64,000 bases of DNA from Andreprevotia chitinilytica DSM 18519 (GTDB lineage: Bacteria; Pseudomonadota; Gammaproteobacteria; Burkholderiales; Chitinibacteraceae), in contig NZ_JONM01000011.1 of assembly GCF_000711875.1 (NCBI RefSeq), positions 85,979-149,978 on the forward strand, written 5' to 3'. The translations under genes were made by a program, and so were the position numbers. Under the pieces are notes generated by a model, which worked only from the letters and a program-made list of their open reading frames with translations, had not been told where the DNA came from and ran no database searches. Positions 52,835 to 61,266 of the stretch are shown here, piece by piece (the first letter of the stretch is position 1; each line of letters starts with the position of its first letter).

Positions 52835-52835
52835 C

Positions 52836-53396
52836 TCAACCCGGCCCCCCATCTTCAGGAATATTGATGAATTCCGCAGGAACATGATCGGTCAGCCAGA
52901 CACCATTTTCCGAGCAATAGAACAGCTTGCCTTGTCGGGCCATGTCACCGGCGCGCACGTGCAAGATGATCGGCTTGCCATGGCGCGTGCCCACTGCATG
53001 AGCCGTTTCTCGCGTGGCAGACAGATGGACATGCTGACGAGACTGCGGGAGTAGCCCTGCCTCGCGAATCGCATCAACAAAGCGCGTTGCCGTGCCGTGA
53101 TAGAGCAACTCAGGAGGCGCCATCGGCGAGAGCGCCAGGTCGATCTGGACTGAATGCCCTTGATTGGCCCGGATACGCCCTGTTTCTTCATCCAGCGCAA
53201 AACGCTGTTTGTCATTGCTCGTCACTACTTCCCGGATCAGATCCAAAGTCAAAAGGGTGCCGTGATCAGCGGCACAACGCAGCAACCTTGCAATGTCCGC
53301 CCAGCCGTTTTCATCCAGAACCAGCCCAATCGAATCCGGCTGGTGGCGCAGGATGTAACTCAGGAATTTACTGGTCTTTTCCAGTTCTTTTTTCAT
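52836..53396 (-). CDS. kptA: RNA 2'-phosphotransferase (Tpt1/KptA family)
   Basis: 186 residues from the ATG at 53396, the normal KptA length. Diagnostic segments: SKFLSYILRHQPDSIGL, RIRANQGHS (about 74-82), LYHGTA (98-103) and HVHLSATRE (122-130). The enzyme transfers an internal RNA 2'-phosphate to NAD+, releasing nicotinamide and ADP-ribose 1'',2''-cyclic phosphate. An upstream ATG at 53408 is possible. It lies downstream of the PARG-like gene and one base before the phosphatase gene. Bacteria mostly lack 2'-phosphate tRNA splicing, so its substrate here is open. Confidence 0.9.
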   Translation of the reverse strand: MKKELEKTSKFLSYILRHQPDSIGLVLDENGWADIARLLRCAADHGTLLTLDLIREVVTSNDKQRFALDEETGRIRANQGHSVQIDLALSPMAPPELLYHGTATRFVDAIREAGLLPQSRQHVHLSATRETAHAVGTRHGKPIILHVRAGDMARQGKLFYCSENGVWLTDHVPAEFINIPEDGGPG

Positions 53397-53481
53397 TATT
53401 GTTCTCATTGTGGCCGCGGCCACCAGCCCCCAACAGCCCTCAAAAAAAGCCAGGGCAATGGGAAGCCGGGTGCGCGTTTGC

Positions 53482-54324
53482 TTAGTTTGCCCCGAAGGTT
53501 TCTGCGAATGCCGCATAGGTCCCGCCGTCACGGCGATCGAGCACCGCAAAACAGACTTTCTGAAATGCGCTTTGGTACTTGGGGTTATTTAGCAAATGGC
53601 GGGCAAACCACTTTGCCATTTCAACCGGGTCATTACCGAAGACGCCACAACCCCAAGCACCGAGTACCAGCGTCGTATGCCCGTGATGTTTGGCGAGCGC
53701 CAACAACAACTCGATGCGGTTGATCATGATGTCTGCCACTTCTGGCAGACGCCCCGGTTCGTTACGTGCGACAGCGCCACGGTTCACTGCCGGCGCGGTA
53801 ATGATCGAAATGAGGTCAGCCGTATCCAGATACTGATAGCCGTCGTCCCTGAAAACCGGCACCTGCGGCGAATAAATCATGTCATCCAGATAGACGCACG
53901 ACTTCATTCGGCGATTGGCCTCGTACATGTCCGACATTTGCTGAATGCATGGATAGAGGCCTGACGATTTCGCCAGATTTTCTTCTTGTGCCTCGGCGCC
54001 GCCGAGGAAGCCACCACCCGGATTGCGTGCTGACGCGAAGTTTAGGCACAACACATCGTCGTGACCTTGGGCAACCAAGCGGCGTGCCGCAGCCAAAGTG
54101 GTTTCGTTGGCAGCATGGAATTGGGTGGTGAACGACGGGCCTGCTGCAGGCTGCGCTGCAAGCGCCTGCAACTGTTCACCGCGGTAATGGACCGATCCTT
54201 TGATGGCTGCATGAAGCGCGTCGCCAATGCTGACCGTTTGGCCCTGTTGATTTTCGTACTGTCCACGCTTGAGGATGTCCAGGGTGTCCTGGGCGATCGC
54301 TGCGCGTTGTTCTCGATGATTCAT
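53482..54324 (-). CDS. PARG-like macrodomain protein (TIGR02452 family)
   Basis: 280 residues. The poly(ADP-ribose) glycohydrolase loop NPGGGFLGG (101-109) followed by AQEE (112-115) gives the GGG-x7-QEE signature with two glutamates for glycohydrolysis; the N-terminal ~90 residues form the DUF2263-type cap. Such proteins hydrolyse ADP-ribose linkages or Appr-1''-p. It is divergent from the NrtR-like regulator across a 167-base promoter region and heads a leftward operon with kptA and the phosphatase gene. Confidence 0.9.
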   Translation of the reverse strand: MNHREQRAAIAQDTLDILKRGQYENQQGQTVSIGDALHAAIKGSVHYRGEQLQALAAQPAAGPSFTTQFHAANETTLAAARRLVAQGHDDVLCLNFASARNPGGGFLGGAEAQEENLAKSSGLYPCIQQMSDMYEANRRMKSCVYLDDMIYSPQVPVFRDDGYQYLDTADLISIITAPAVNRGAVARNEPGRLPEVADIMINRIELLLALAKHHGHTTLVLGAWGCGVFGNDPVEMAKWFARHLLNNPKYQSAFQKVCFAVLDRRDGGTYAAFAETFGAN

Positions 54325-54403
54325 TGTTTTTCTCTTTTTATTATTGATGTGAAAACTCAGAGCCAGCTCCGAGTCGGGCTAGCTGCAGCCAATATTATGG
54401 CCC

Positions 54404-54424
54404 TTAGTATTTTACTGCAACTAA
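54404..54424. promoter_or_regulatory. Candidate NrtR operator between the two arms of the NAD/ADP-ribose cluster
   Basis: A 21-bp site beginning TTAGT and ending ACTAA, the length and end sequence expected of proteobacterial NrtR boxes; the inner positions are less symmetric. It sits between the macrodomain and regulator start codons, so it could control both arms. Confidence 0.6.
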
Positions 54425-54491
54425 CTTAGTGTGTTTTTACAACAAAGCCATAAAAAGAGGATTACAATGCGATCAACGATTGAGGAGCGCC

Positions 54492-55244
54492 ATGAGCACA
54501 ACACATCAGGACGAGCGTGAATTCCTAAGCCACTACAACATCCATGACTACGACGTACCGCTCACCAGTGTCGATCTGGTGATCTTCACGGTACGAGAGG
54601 AAGTGTTGCAGGTGCTGTTGGTTCGGCGTGGGGAGCACCCGTTCAAGGAAATGTGGTCATTGCCGGGCGGTTTTATCGATATCCACCGTGATCAGGACCT
54701 GGAAGCCACGGCGTTGCGCAAGCTGCGGGAAAAAACCGGCGTGGTTACCCCCTACCTCGAGCAACTGCAGGGCTTCGGCAACAAGACACGTGATCCGCGC
54801 GGATGGTCGTCGACGTTTGCTTATTTTGCGCTGATCCCATCCGAGCATATTGAGCTGGCCCACGGGGCGAATACTGAAGCGGCGCAATGGTTTCGCGTTG
54901 AAGAAAACAGCGTGCAGCCTGAGCTGGCCTTCGATCATGCGCAGATTTTGGCGATTGCGATCCTGCGCTTGCGCAACAAGGTGGAGTACACCTCGCTGCC
55001 GGTGCATTTACTGCCAGAGCAATTCACGCTCTCCGAGCTTCAGGGCATCCATGAAGTCGTGTTAGGTCGCACGGTCGACAAAAGTGCCTTCCGTAAACGC
55101 ATCAAGGAGGGGAATTTCGTCGAAGAGATTCCGGATGCCTGGCGCTACGGCAGCAACCGGCCGGCGAAGCTCTATCGGCGAGCGAATCAGCCGACGGTGT
55201 ATTTCAACCGTGCGATGGGGGGCCGGGTTGAAGAAAAAGACTAA
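54492..55244 (+). CDS. NrtR-like regulator with a degenerate Nudix domain
   Basis: 250 residues; AGGAG precedes the ATG at 54492. An N-terminal Nudix-like domain carries the box PGGFIDIHRD...ALRKLREKTGV, in which two glutamates of the catalytic RExxEE are lysines (Lys77, Lys81), and is followed by a C-terminal winged helix (FTLSELQGIHEVVLGRTVDK). This is the NrtR layout: a repressor that senses ADP-ribose or related nucleotides through a non-catalytic Nudix fold. Adjacent genes are ADP-ribose enzymes rather than the usual NAD-biosynthesis genes. Confidence 0.87.
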   Translation: MSTTHQDEREFLSHYNIHDYDVPLTSVDLVIFTVREEVLQVLLVRRGEHPFKEMWSLPGGFIDIHRDQDLEATALRKLREKTGVVTPYLEQLQGFGNKTRDPRGWSSTFAYFALIPSEHIELAHGANTEAAQWFRVEENSVQPELAFDHAQILAIAILRLRNKVEYTSLPVHLLPEQFTLSELQGIHEVVLGRTVDKSAFRKRIKEGNFVEEIPDAWRYGSNRPAKLYRRANQPTVYFNRAMGGRVEEKD

Positions 55245-55338
55245 GTGCGATCAAAGCGGCTTGGCCAAGCGGCCTCGTCGCTTCTGACTGGAAGCCATGC
55301 TGGCGTTGCTCAGCAAGGCCAAGTGAAAGGGATTTCCG

Positions 55339-56253
55339 ATGCTGACTGACCAAGATCGATATCGTGGATGTTTGTTGGGATTGGCCTGCGGCGATGCCGT
55401 AGGCACTACTGTGGAATTCAGCCCGCGCGGCACCTTTGCCCCGGTGACTGACATGGTCGGCGGCGGCCCGTTCGAGCTGCCAGCGGGCGCATGGACAGAT
55501 GATTGCTCAATGGCCTTATGTCTCGCGCACAGCCTGTTACACCGGAATGGATTTCACGCTGAAGACCAGATGAATCGTTACTGCAACTGGGCCAGCTATG
55601 GCTACATGAGCAGTACTGGCGATTGCTTCGATATCGGCACGACAGTCGCCCGTGCGCTGGAACGCTATCGCGCCAGCGGAGACCCGTTCAGTGGTTCTAT
55701 CGATCCCAATACCGCCGGCAACGGTTCGCTCATGCGTCTGGCGCCAATCCCGATGTTCTATTTCGAGAACCCGGAACACGTGATTCGCTACGCCGGCGAA
55801 AGCGCCCGGACCACCCACGGTGCAGAAGAGGCGATCGAGTGCACTCGGCTGTTTGCCGCACAGCTACGCGCAGCCCTGGCGGGTGCTAACAAGGAGACGA
55901 TCCTGTTCGGAACCGGTTACCGTGCAGTAGCCAAGAAAGTCATTCCTTTGGCCGCTGGCACGTGGCGCGATAAAACCGAAAACGCGATTCGCGGGAGCGG
56001 CTATGCGGTGGAGTCGCTGGAGGCCGCCCTCTGGTGTTTTTGGCACACCGACAATTTCGAAGCTGCGGTTTTGCGGGCCGTCAATCTAGGTGACGACGCG
56101 GACACCACTGCCGCGATCTGTGGCCAACTTGCCGGCGCGCACTACGGCATTGACGCAATCCCATTGCATTGGCGTGAACGCCTAGTCATGGGCGACGAAA
56201 TTCAGGATTGGGCCGATCGTTTGCTCGCCCAACGGGAAGTCCAGCAAATATGA
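55339..56253 (+). CDS. ADP-ribosylglycohydrolase (DraG/ARH family)
   Basis: 304 residues. Binuclear-metal ligands are in LGLACGDAVGTT (N-terminal), GAWTDDCSMALCLA (about 50-63) and LGDDADTTAAICGQLAGA (about 250-267), the DraG/ARH pattern. The enzyme removes ADP-ribose from proteins, nucleic acids or small molecules. AGGGA precedes the ATG. It lies 94 bases after the regulator on the same strand. Together with KptA and the macrodomain enzyme it completes a set of three different ADP-ribose-processing activities. Confidence 0.9.
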   Translation: MLTDQDRYRGCLLGLACGDAVGTTVEFSPRGTFAPVTDMVGGGPFELPAGAWTDDCSMALCLAHSLLHRNGFHAEDQMNRYCNWASYGYMSSTGDCFDIGTTVARALERYRASGDPFSGSIDPNTAGNGSLMRLAPIPMFYFENPEHVIRYAGESARTTHGAEEAIECTRLFAAQLRAALAGANKETILFGTGYRAVAKKVIPLAAGTWRDKTENAIRGSGYAVESLEAALWCFWHTDNFEAAVLRAVNLGDDADTTAAICGQLAGAHYGIDAIPLHWRERLVMGDEIQDWADRLLAQREVQQI

Positions 56254-56430
56254 CAAATTAATCTCGCGCATCACATGGTGCGTTTATTATTGAGCGCAGC
56301 GATCTCTGACAGACCGCCCAATGCCCTTCATCACGCGTTTTTGCTGGCAATGTGCCACGACTACCACGACACTTCCGAACAGATCTATCTGCGGCGTCGA
56401 GAGCCGCGCAACTATTTCTTAAAGCAACCC

Positions 56431-57159
56431 ATGTCAGAACTTGATCGGCACGGATTCTGCATTTTGCCAGGGCTTCTGTCCCAAGCTGAGCTAGAGCGCT
56501 ATCAGTCACACACGGACCAGCAGCGTATTCAGTCTGCCGGGACGCGAACAATTCTCCAGCACGCGTGGGCAGGCGAACTCGCACAGTACCTCAAAACAAG
56601 ACTGATGGCCCAGGGCCTACTTACGGCCAACCAAGTCGCTATTCAGTGCAACTATTTCGAAAAATCCTCGGAGCGGAATTGGCTGGTTGCAATGCATCAA
56701 GATCTCAGCATCCCGGTCAAAGAACGAATCGAACATGCGTCACTTGGCATTTGGTCACGCAAAGAAGAGGGCTGGTACGTTCAGCCTCCTTTGGAAATTT
56801 TGGAGTCACTCACCGCGGTACGCGTTCACCTCGACGACTGCACGATGGCGCACGGCCCACTGCGAGTCATTCCCGGTTCTCACCGGGTCGGTAAACTCTC
56901 CCCGGATCAAATCAGTGCATATGTCACAGCCAGCGAAGAACTCCCCTGTCTAGTTCATTCTGGTAGTGCCGTTTTGATGAAACCATTGCTCCTGCATGCC
57001 TCCTCCAAGGCCACGGCTCCAAACCGCCGTCGTGTCTTGCATTTTGTCTTCGGCCCCGAGGTATTACCATTTGGACTGGCCTGGCAAGATCACACAGTTT
57101 TTGACGGCACAGCAACTGCTGGATGGGCAGAACGGAAAGACGCGACGCATGACCATTAA
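56431..57159 (+). CDS. Phytanoyl-CoA-dioxygenase-family Fe(II)/2-oxoglutarate oxygenase
   Basis: About 242 residues from the ATG at 56431 (SELDRHGFCILPGLL is the usual family start); frames upstream to 56275 would add 52 residues of poor quality. The iron site is H89-x-D91 in VAMHQDLS with the distal His in LLLHASSKA, and an Arg for 2-oxoglutarate lies in RRRVLHFVF. Members hydroxylate lipids, amino acids or natural products. It follows draG by about 180 bases on the same strand; whether it belongs to the ADP-ribose unit is uncertain. Confidence 0.72.
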   Translation: MSELDRHGFCILPGLLSQAELERYQSHTDQQRIQSAGTRTILQHAWAGELAQYLKTRLMAQGLLTANQVAIQCNYFEKSSERNWLVAMHQDLSIPVKERIEHASLGIWSRKEEGWYVQPPLEILESLTAVRVHLDDCTMAHGPLRVIPGSHRVGKLSPDQISAYVTASEELPCLVHSGSAVLMKPLLLHASSKATAPNRRRVLHFVFGPEVLPFGLAWQDHTVFDGTATAGWAERKDATHDH

Positions 57160-57676
57160 ATTCTCCCAGCTGATCGTCATCGGCGACTTGATCGCGATCG
57201 CGGCGCCTTTAGCAGCCTAGGTCAAAAAGTACTTTCATGGATTCATGATGAACCTATTCAGCTGTCTTTTTGGCAAACGTCGCCCTCGCATTAACCCCCT
57301 TACGGAAGAATCGGCGGCAAAGGGTTTGAAATGTTGGCGCATTTTTTTGATAAACGAAGAAATGGGCGCCAATATGGCCTGCGAACGATGGGGAAACAGA
57401 GTGTGAGGACGAAGCCAAATCATAACCGAGCTTGGTTGGCTGTCAGCTATAGGCAATATCTACCCAGTTTCCGCGAATCATTCGGCCAGACCGGCGATGG
57501 ATTAAGAGATAAGAGGACAGTATGCAGTGGCTTGAGCACCATAATGCCATTTTTGACGCCAAACTCTAGTCGTCCATTTTTTACTACACCAATCATGTAA
57601 ATGACCAACCAATGGTTGACAGAAATTCTGCATTTCGTTCTTAGTTGCTTGATACATTTACAAAAAAAACCATAAG
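57160..57676. other. Mostly gene-free AT-rich region with one doubtful small ORF
   Basis: About 520 bases. A 53-codon frame at 57245-57406 (start MMNLFSCLFGKRRPR) looks protein-like but has no ribosome-binding site. Nothing else is recognisable. Composition becomes AT-rich toward the next gene. Confidence 0.35.
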
Positions 57677-59350
57677 ATGGCTTACAAAATTATGCGTACA
57701 TTACTTATTCAACACATAACCGTTCGGAATTTAAGTTGGCACCAAATACTAGCCGCTCTCCTAACGACATTTGCCATGCTCCACGCAAATGCCTCATGGT
57801 CACCAAACCAGAACACCCTTCGCAAATTAGATGTGCAATTCGATTGCAAAGGAATAAAAAAACCGTCCAACGGCGAAATCCCAACGCCTATATACGAACG
57901 AATACTTGTATGCCATCGTGTATGGGCCCTTACCCAGAATACACTTCACCTTGGACGGCGCGCCGATCTGTCTGGTTTAACTTTTCCTTTAGGAGACAAT
58001 GAGTCTGCGGCGATCAAGATTGAAACGTGGATTGGCGAAGAGCTATCACTTCCAGAATGGCGTAACGCGAGCGGTGCCGCAAATGTAGATTTATCAGAAG
58101 CAAATCTCGAACATATTCGATATATATGGCGCAAGCAGCCTCCACGAGTAAGTTTCTCTCTGACAAAATTAAATGGCTCAGAATTTGCGTACGCCAATTT
58201 ACAAGGAGCAAACTTCCATGCGAGCGAATGCATAAAGTGTAGGTTTTTTAATGTTGACTTGTCGAATTCATCTTTTCAGCTAGCTACATTAACTGATGCT
58301 CAACTCAGATCGTCTTCCCTTTCAGACGCTGATTTCTCTTATGCCAACGTTGGCGGATTTTTATTTGAACCAAATTTAGCGTCTATGCCACGTGCAGACC
58401 TATTTGCAATGAGTAGAAATCTGAAAAACCTACTACCATCCAACGAAAAAACAGGAATGGCGCCACTGGAGAAATTAAAAACCGACATTAGCAAAACAGG
58501 GAACACCCAAGCATTCAGGGAGATCAATTACGCAATTCGCTCAAACAAAAATAGCTACCAAACTGACGTAGCTCAATTTTTTAACAAACTAATATTTGGC
58601 GTGACATGCGACTATGGTTTGGCGACCGAGCGGCCACTTTACCTTCTCGCATTATTGATTCCTATTTTTCATCTTATCTACTTCTATTCCATGACAGACA
58701 AAACCAAAAAAAATGGAATATTTGCATATTGGCCCAAAGGAGTAACTGGCAGTACGCAAGATAGCGAGCAGTATTTTCAACTTACACTACAATCCCCTGC
58801 TCCATATAGACGCTCAATCAGACTTTTAACGGAAAAACAAATCCACAATGAAAGTACAGAAATTGCATTACAAGCACGATCCGTTACCTCATTGCGCCGA
58901 AGGCGAAATACAAAATACCATTTAAAGATAACGCCTTGGCTTTGGAGTTCTGGCGCTGTCTTTATGCTCATTCTTTTATCTGTATATATTTTTCTCTTGC
59001 CACACAACTATGTAGAAAGATTGCCAGAATGGATTTCGCACGACCGGCCAAACAGTACAGCGATAGCTGTTACGTTCATTTCAATCGCCTGTATACTTTT
59101 TCCCTTTTGCATCCCAAAGAAGAATTTACATCTCGCATCAAAGTATTGCCTGTGGTTTAGCATTATTAATACTTTTAGATTTGGCTGGAAAGACCTCAGC
59201 CTTGGCACTTGGCTAAGCTTGCTGCAACGTGGTGAATATGTTTTAAAACCAAGTGGCTGGGTTAGAAGAGTAGCAGGTATTCAGTCGCTTGTTGGTCTGT
59301 TGCTCTTAGGCCTGTGGGCATATTGTTCCTTTTGGGGACCAATTGAATAA
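57677..59350 (+). CDS. Pentapeptide-repeat protein with a C-terminal channel-like membrane domain
   Basis: 557 residues. An N-terminal hydrophobic segment (IQHITVRNLSWHQILAALLT) is followed by degenerate pentapeptide repeats (about 95-115 and 140-225: ANVDLSEANLEHI, SEFAYANLQGANF, SSFQLATLTDAQL, SDADFSYANVGG) and then four hydrophobic helices. The tail FGWKDLSLGTWLSLLQ with LKPSGWVRRVAGIQSL resembles potassium-channel-like pentapeptide proteins of proteobacteria. Clearly AT-rich, single gene, next to an IS3 scar, so probably acquired. Possibly membrane-acting in defence or stress. Confidence 0.65.
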   Translation: MAYKIMRTLLIQHITVRNLSWHQILAALLTTFAMLHANASWSPNQNTLRKLDVQFDCKGIKKPSNGEIPTPIYERILVCHRVWALTQNTLHLGRRADLSGLTFPLGDNESAAIKIETWIGEELSLPEWRNASGAANVDLSEANLEHIRYIWRKQPPRVSFSLTKLNGSEFAYANLQGANFHASECIKCRFFNVDLSNSSFQLATLTDAQLRSSSLSDADFSYANVGGFLFEPNLASMPRADLFAMSRNLKNLLPSNEKTGMAPLEKLKTDISKTGNTQAFREINYAIRSNKNSYQTDVAQFFNKLIFGVTCDYGLATERPLYLLALLIPIFHLIYFYSMTDKTKKNGIFAYWPKGVTGSTQDSEQYFQLTLQSPAPYRRSIRLLTEKQIHNESTEIALQARSVTSLRRRRNTKYHLKITPWLWSSGAVFMLILLSVYIFLLPHNYVERLPEWISHDRPNSTAIAVTFISIACILFPFCIPKKNLHLASKYCLWFSIINTFRFGWKDLSLGTWLSLLQRGEYVLKPSGWVRRVAGIQSLVGLLLLGLWAYCSFWGPIE

Positions 59351-59529
59351 GTCATTGAGAAGAAATATGCTTGGCAAGATATCCGGATAGCAACTAGGCA
59401 ATCTCAAATATGCACGCGTTATGCGCGCATTGGCGATCAGCATGGCGATTAGATAGCGGGGAAAAAGGTACCCCCCCCGAATTAGAAATCCGGGGTTTTA
59501 TGCTGCAAAGACGACGTCCCCCACCTTGA

Positions 59530-59712
59530 GTAGCGTTGATCCATCGGCGAGCGCCTTGGAAGAGCAAGGAATCGCTGGAAATTGCCACGCTGGAATGGGT
59601 GTCCTGGTTCAACCATCAGCGCCTACTGGCTCCCATCGGCTATATTCCGCCGGCAGAAGCTGAGGCAAACTACTACCGGCAACTTGCCAGTCAGATGGTG
59701 TCCCCGGCCTGA
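59530..59712 (+). pseudogene. C-terminal remnant of an IS3-family transposase (OrfB)
   Basis: About 60 codons read LIHRRAPWKSKESLEIATLE, then WVSWFNHQRLLAPIGYIPPA and EAEANYYRQLASQ before a stop, the end of the DDE integrase of IS3-group elements. Everything upstream is lost. The other bases between 59351 and 59529 carry no gene. Confidence 0.85.
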
Positions 59713-59726
59713 CTTAAACCAATCAG

Positions 59727-59751
59727 CCTCCACGAAACCCGGGGCGGTTCA
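59727..59751. mobile_element. Right inverted-repeat end of the IS3-family remnant
   Basis: Starts 15 bases after the transposase stop and contains CACGAAACCCGGGGCGGTTC, a sequence typical of IS3-group terminal repeats. No matching left end was found nearby. Confidence 0.6.
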
Positions 59752-59780
59752 AGCGTTAGCCCATCCAGTTGAATTAAGTG

Positions 59781-60107
59781 TCAGCCGTTTGGCGATTGAG
59801 TAGGGGTGTCCACGACCGGTGTTTGGGTAGAGATAGCTGGAACGTTACCTAGCCCTTGTGCAAAAGCTTGAATAATTAACGGTGTAGCAGCGCCAATATT
59901 TGCTGCAAGAATAGCTTTATCAATTTCATAAGCTACAGCCAACCCCCCAGCTACAAGTGCCAAAAGAAAACGCACCATGTAAAAAGCAAAACGCTTGTAA
60001 CGATCTGGAAAATTTATCTGAGCTGAATTGCAAAACTGTGCTGCTGTAACTACATCAACTGCAAGGCTACCTGACAATCCCCAAGCAAAGATTTCCATTT
60101 TGGTCAT
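59781..60107 (-). CDS. Small membrane protein, unknown function
   Basis: 108 residues with two or three hydrophobic helices (AWGLSGSLAVDVVTAA, YMVRFLLALVAGGLAVAY, ANIGAATPLIIQAFAQGLG) and a Thr/Pro-rich tail. Its start overlaps the upstream stop as ATGA, so it is coupled to the preceding membrane protein. No family recognised. Located at the end of a leftward string that begins with cdiA; it may be an accessory gene of that toxin locus. Confidence 0.6.
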   Translation of the reverse strand: MTKMEIFAWGLSGSLAVDVVTAAQFCNSAQINFPDRYKRFAFYMVRFLLALVAGGLAVAYEIDKAILAANIGAATPLIIQAFAQGLGNVPAISTQTPVVDTPTQSPNG

Positions 60108-60475
60108 TTGGCCACCTTATTGAGCAGTGCGTCCACAGGCGCTTTATTACTCAAGTATTCGCCAATTTTTATTATGTAATCGCTAGGCTTTTTGCGCTTT
60201 AAAGTGGATTTTTCGTTAGAAAATTCAATATATTCCAGAAGAAGCAAAATACGTTCCACTTCCTCTTCGTCGAGTTTTATGCGCCCATCTTTTAAATGAA
60301 TTTCTTCCATCTTTAAAAGAAGATCATCGAACTCGTGCGACTGCTCTTTAATACGCTTGCGAAAAACATATCCCGCAACAACGTTCCCAAATATGCTTGC
60401 ACCCAGCGCAATTAGGAATGTTAAAGGTGCTAGCGAGCTAATAAAATCTACAATCGAGTTTATTGATATGGACAT
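60104..60475 (-). CDS. Small membrane-anchored coiled-coil protein, unknown function
   Basis: About 123 residues from the ATG at 60475, with GAGGAAA upstream. One N-terminal hydrophobic helix (PLTFLIALGASIFGNVVAGY) is followed by a charged, helical region (RKRIKEQSHEFDDLLLKMEE, LDEEEVERILLLLEYIEF) likely to form a coiled coil. It is translationally coupled to the next membrane protein. Holin-like or signalling roles are conceivable, none supported. Confidence 0.6.
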   Translation of the reverse strand: MSISINSIVDFISSLAPLTFLIALGASIFGNVVAGYVFRKRIKEQSHEFDDLLLKMEEIHLKDGRIKLDEEEVERILLLLEYIEFSNEKSTLKRKKPSDYIIKIGEYLSNKAPVDALLNKVAK

Positions 60476-60524
60476 CCATTTTCCTCGCAAACGTGAAGCT
60501 GCTGATTTTAATTAGTACCCAACG

Positions 60525-60827
60525 TTAGCTGGTAGGTTTTGACGCAGAACCATCGGCATCCCAAAATTTCCATTCACCGGTCTCTTGACCATTTTCATAT
60601 TGGCCTTCGGCAGCTACTTGTCCGTTTTCGTGATAGTCCCGCCAAGGGCCATGTTCCTTCCCATCTGCGTAATGGCCTTCTGATGCCAAGTTCCCATTCT
60701 GATGGTACGCACGAAAAAGTCCGTGACGAATCCATCTACTCCCGTCACTAGCCTTATACCGGCTATAGCGGAAACACATCTCACCTGTCTCATACAAAAT
60801 CTCGGCGATACTTAAATCACCCACCAT
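60525..60827 (-). CDS. MORN-repeat (YwqK-like) protein, possible orphan immunity or antitoxin
   Basis: 100 residues with three MORN-type repeats (HGLFRAYHQNGNLASEGHY, HGPWRDYHENGQVAAEGQY, TGEWKFWDADG). Proteins like this are annotated as YwqK-family antitoxins and are common in immunity clusters behind CdiA or Rhs toxins. Its start overlaps the end of the putative cdiI by 11 bases. The target is unknown. Confidence 0.75.
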   Translation of the reverse strand: MVGDLSIAEILYETGEMCFRYSRYKASDGSRWIRHGLFRAYHQNGNLASEGHYADGKEHGPWRDYHENGQVAAEGQYENGQETGEWKFWDADGSASKPTS

Positions 60828-61266
60828 TGTTCTGCCCTACTGCCTGTATTGCCCTCAACGCTTTGGTAGCCAGTTGTCTAGTATGTTGATGCGCCCACTT
60901 TGCATCAACAACTTGCTTTAAATGATCGACAAGAAGTAATTTTTTTTCAAAAGCAAGCTCGTCAATCCAATCTAATGCCAAGGCCGCCCAATAGTCAGCC
61001 CCACCTAGAAAGGCTGAGGCAATCACCTTTTCAATTGGAAAAGCAGCATGCCCACTACCTTCCAGCTCCGCGAGGACAGAAGCAAGCTCCGGTCTATCGG
61101 CCTCCAAAAGGATTAAGGCTCGAAAGTAATCGCGGTCATTTATAAGCTCATATGCCACATCACCAACAACAACCGTCCAATACCCAGACTTAGAAAGCAT
61201 CACCTTTCCAACGGAGCCTATTTCAACTGCCCCCCCAGAAAAGACAACATGCTGAGATTTGCTCAT
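60817..61266 (-). CDS. Putative CdiI immunity protein
   Basis: 149 residues, cytosolic, starting directly after the cdiA stop codon (TAA followed by ATG), with GGAGGG in the toxin 3' end as ribosome-binding site. The N-terminal half is beta-rich and the C-terminal half helical (DYWAALALDWIDELAFEKKL). The family is not recognised; the immunity role is inferred from its invariant position behind a CdiA toxin domain. Confidence 0.65.
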   Translation of the reverse strand: MSKSQHVVFSGGAVEIGSVGKVMLSKSGYWTVVVGDVAYELINDRDYFRALILLEADRPELASVLAELEGSGHAAFPIEKVIASAFLGGADYWAALALDWIDELAFEKKLLLVDHLKQVVDAKWAHQHTRQLATKALRAIQAVGQNNGG

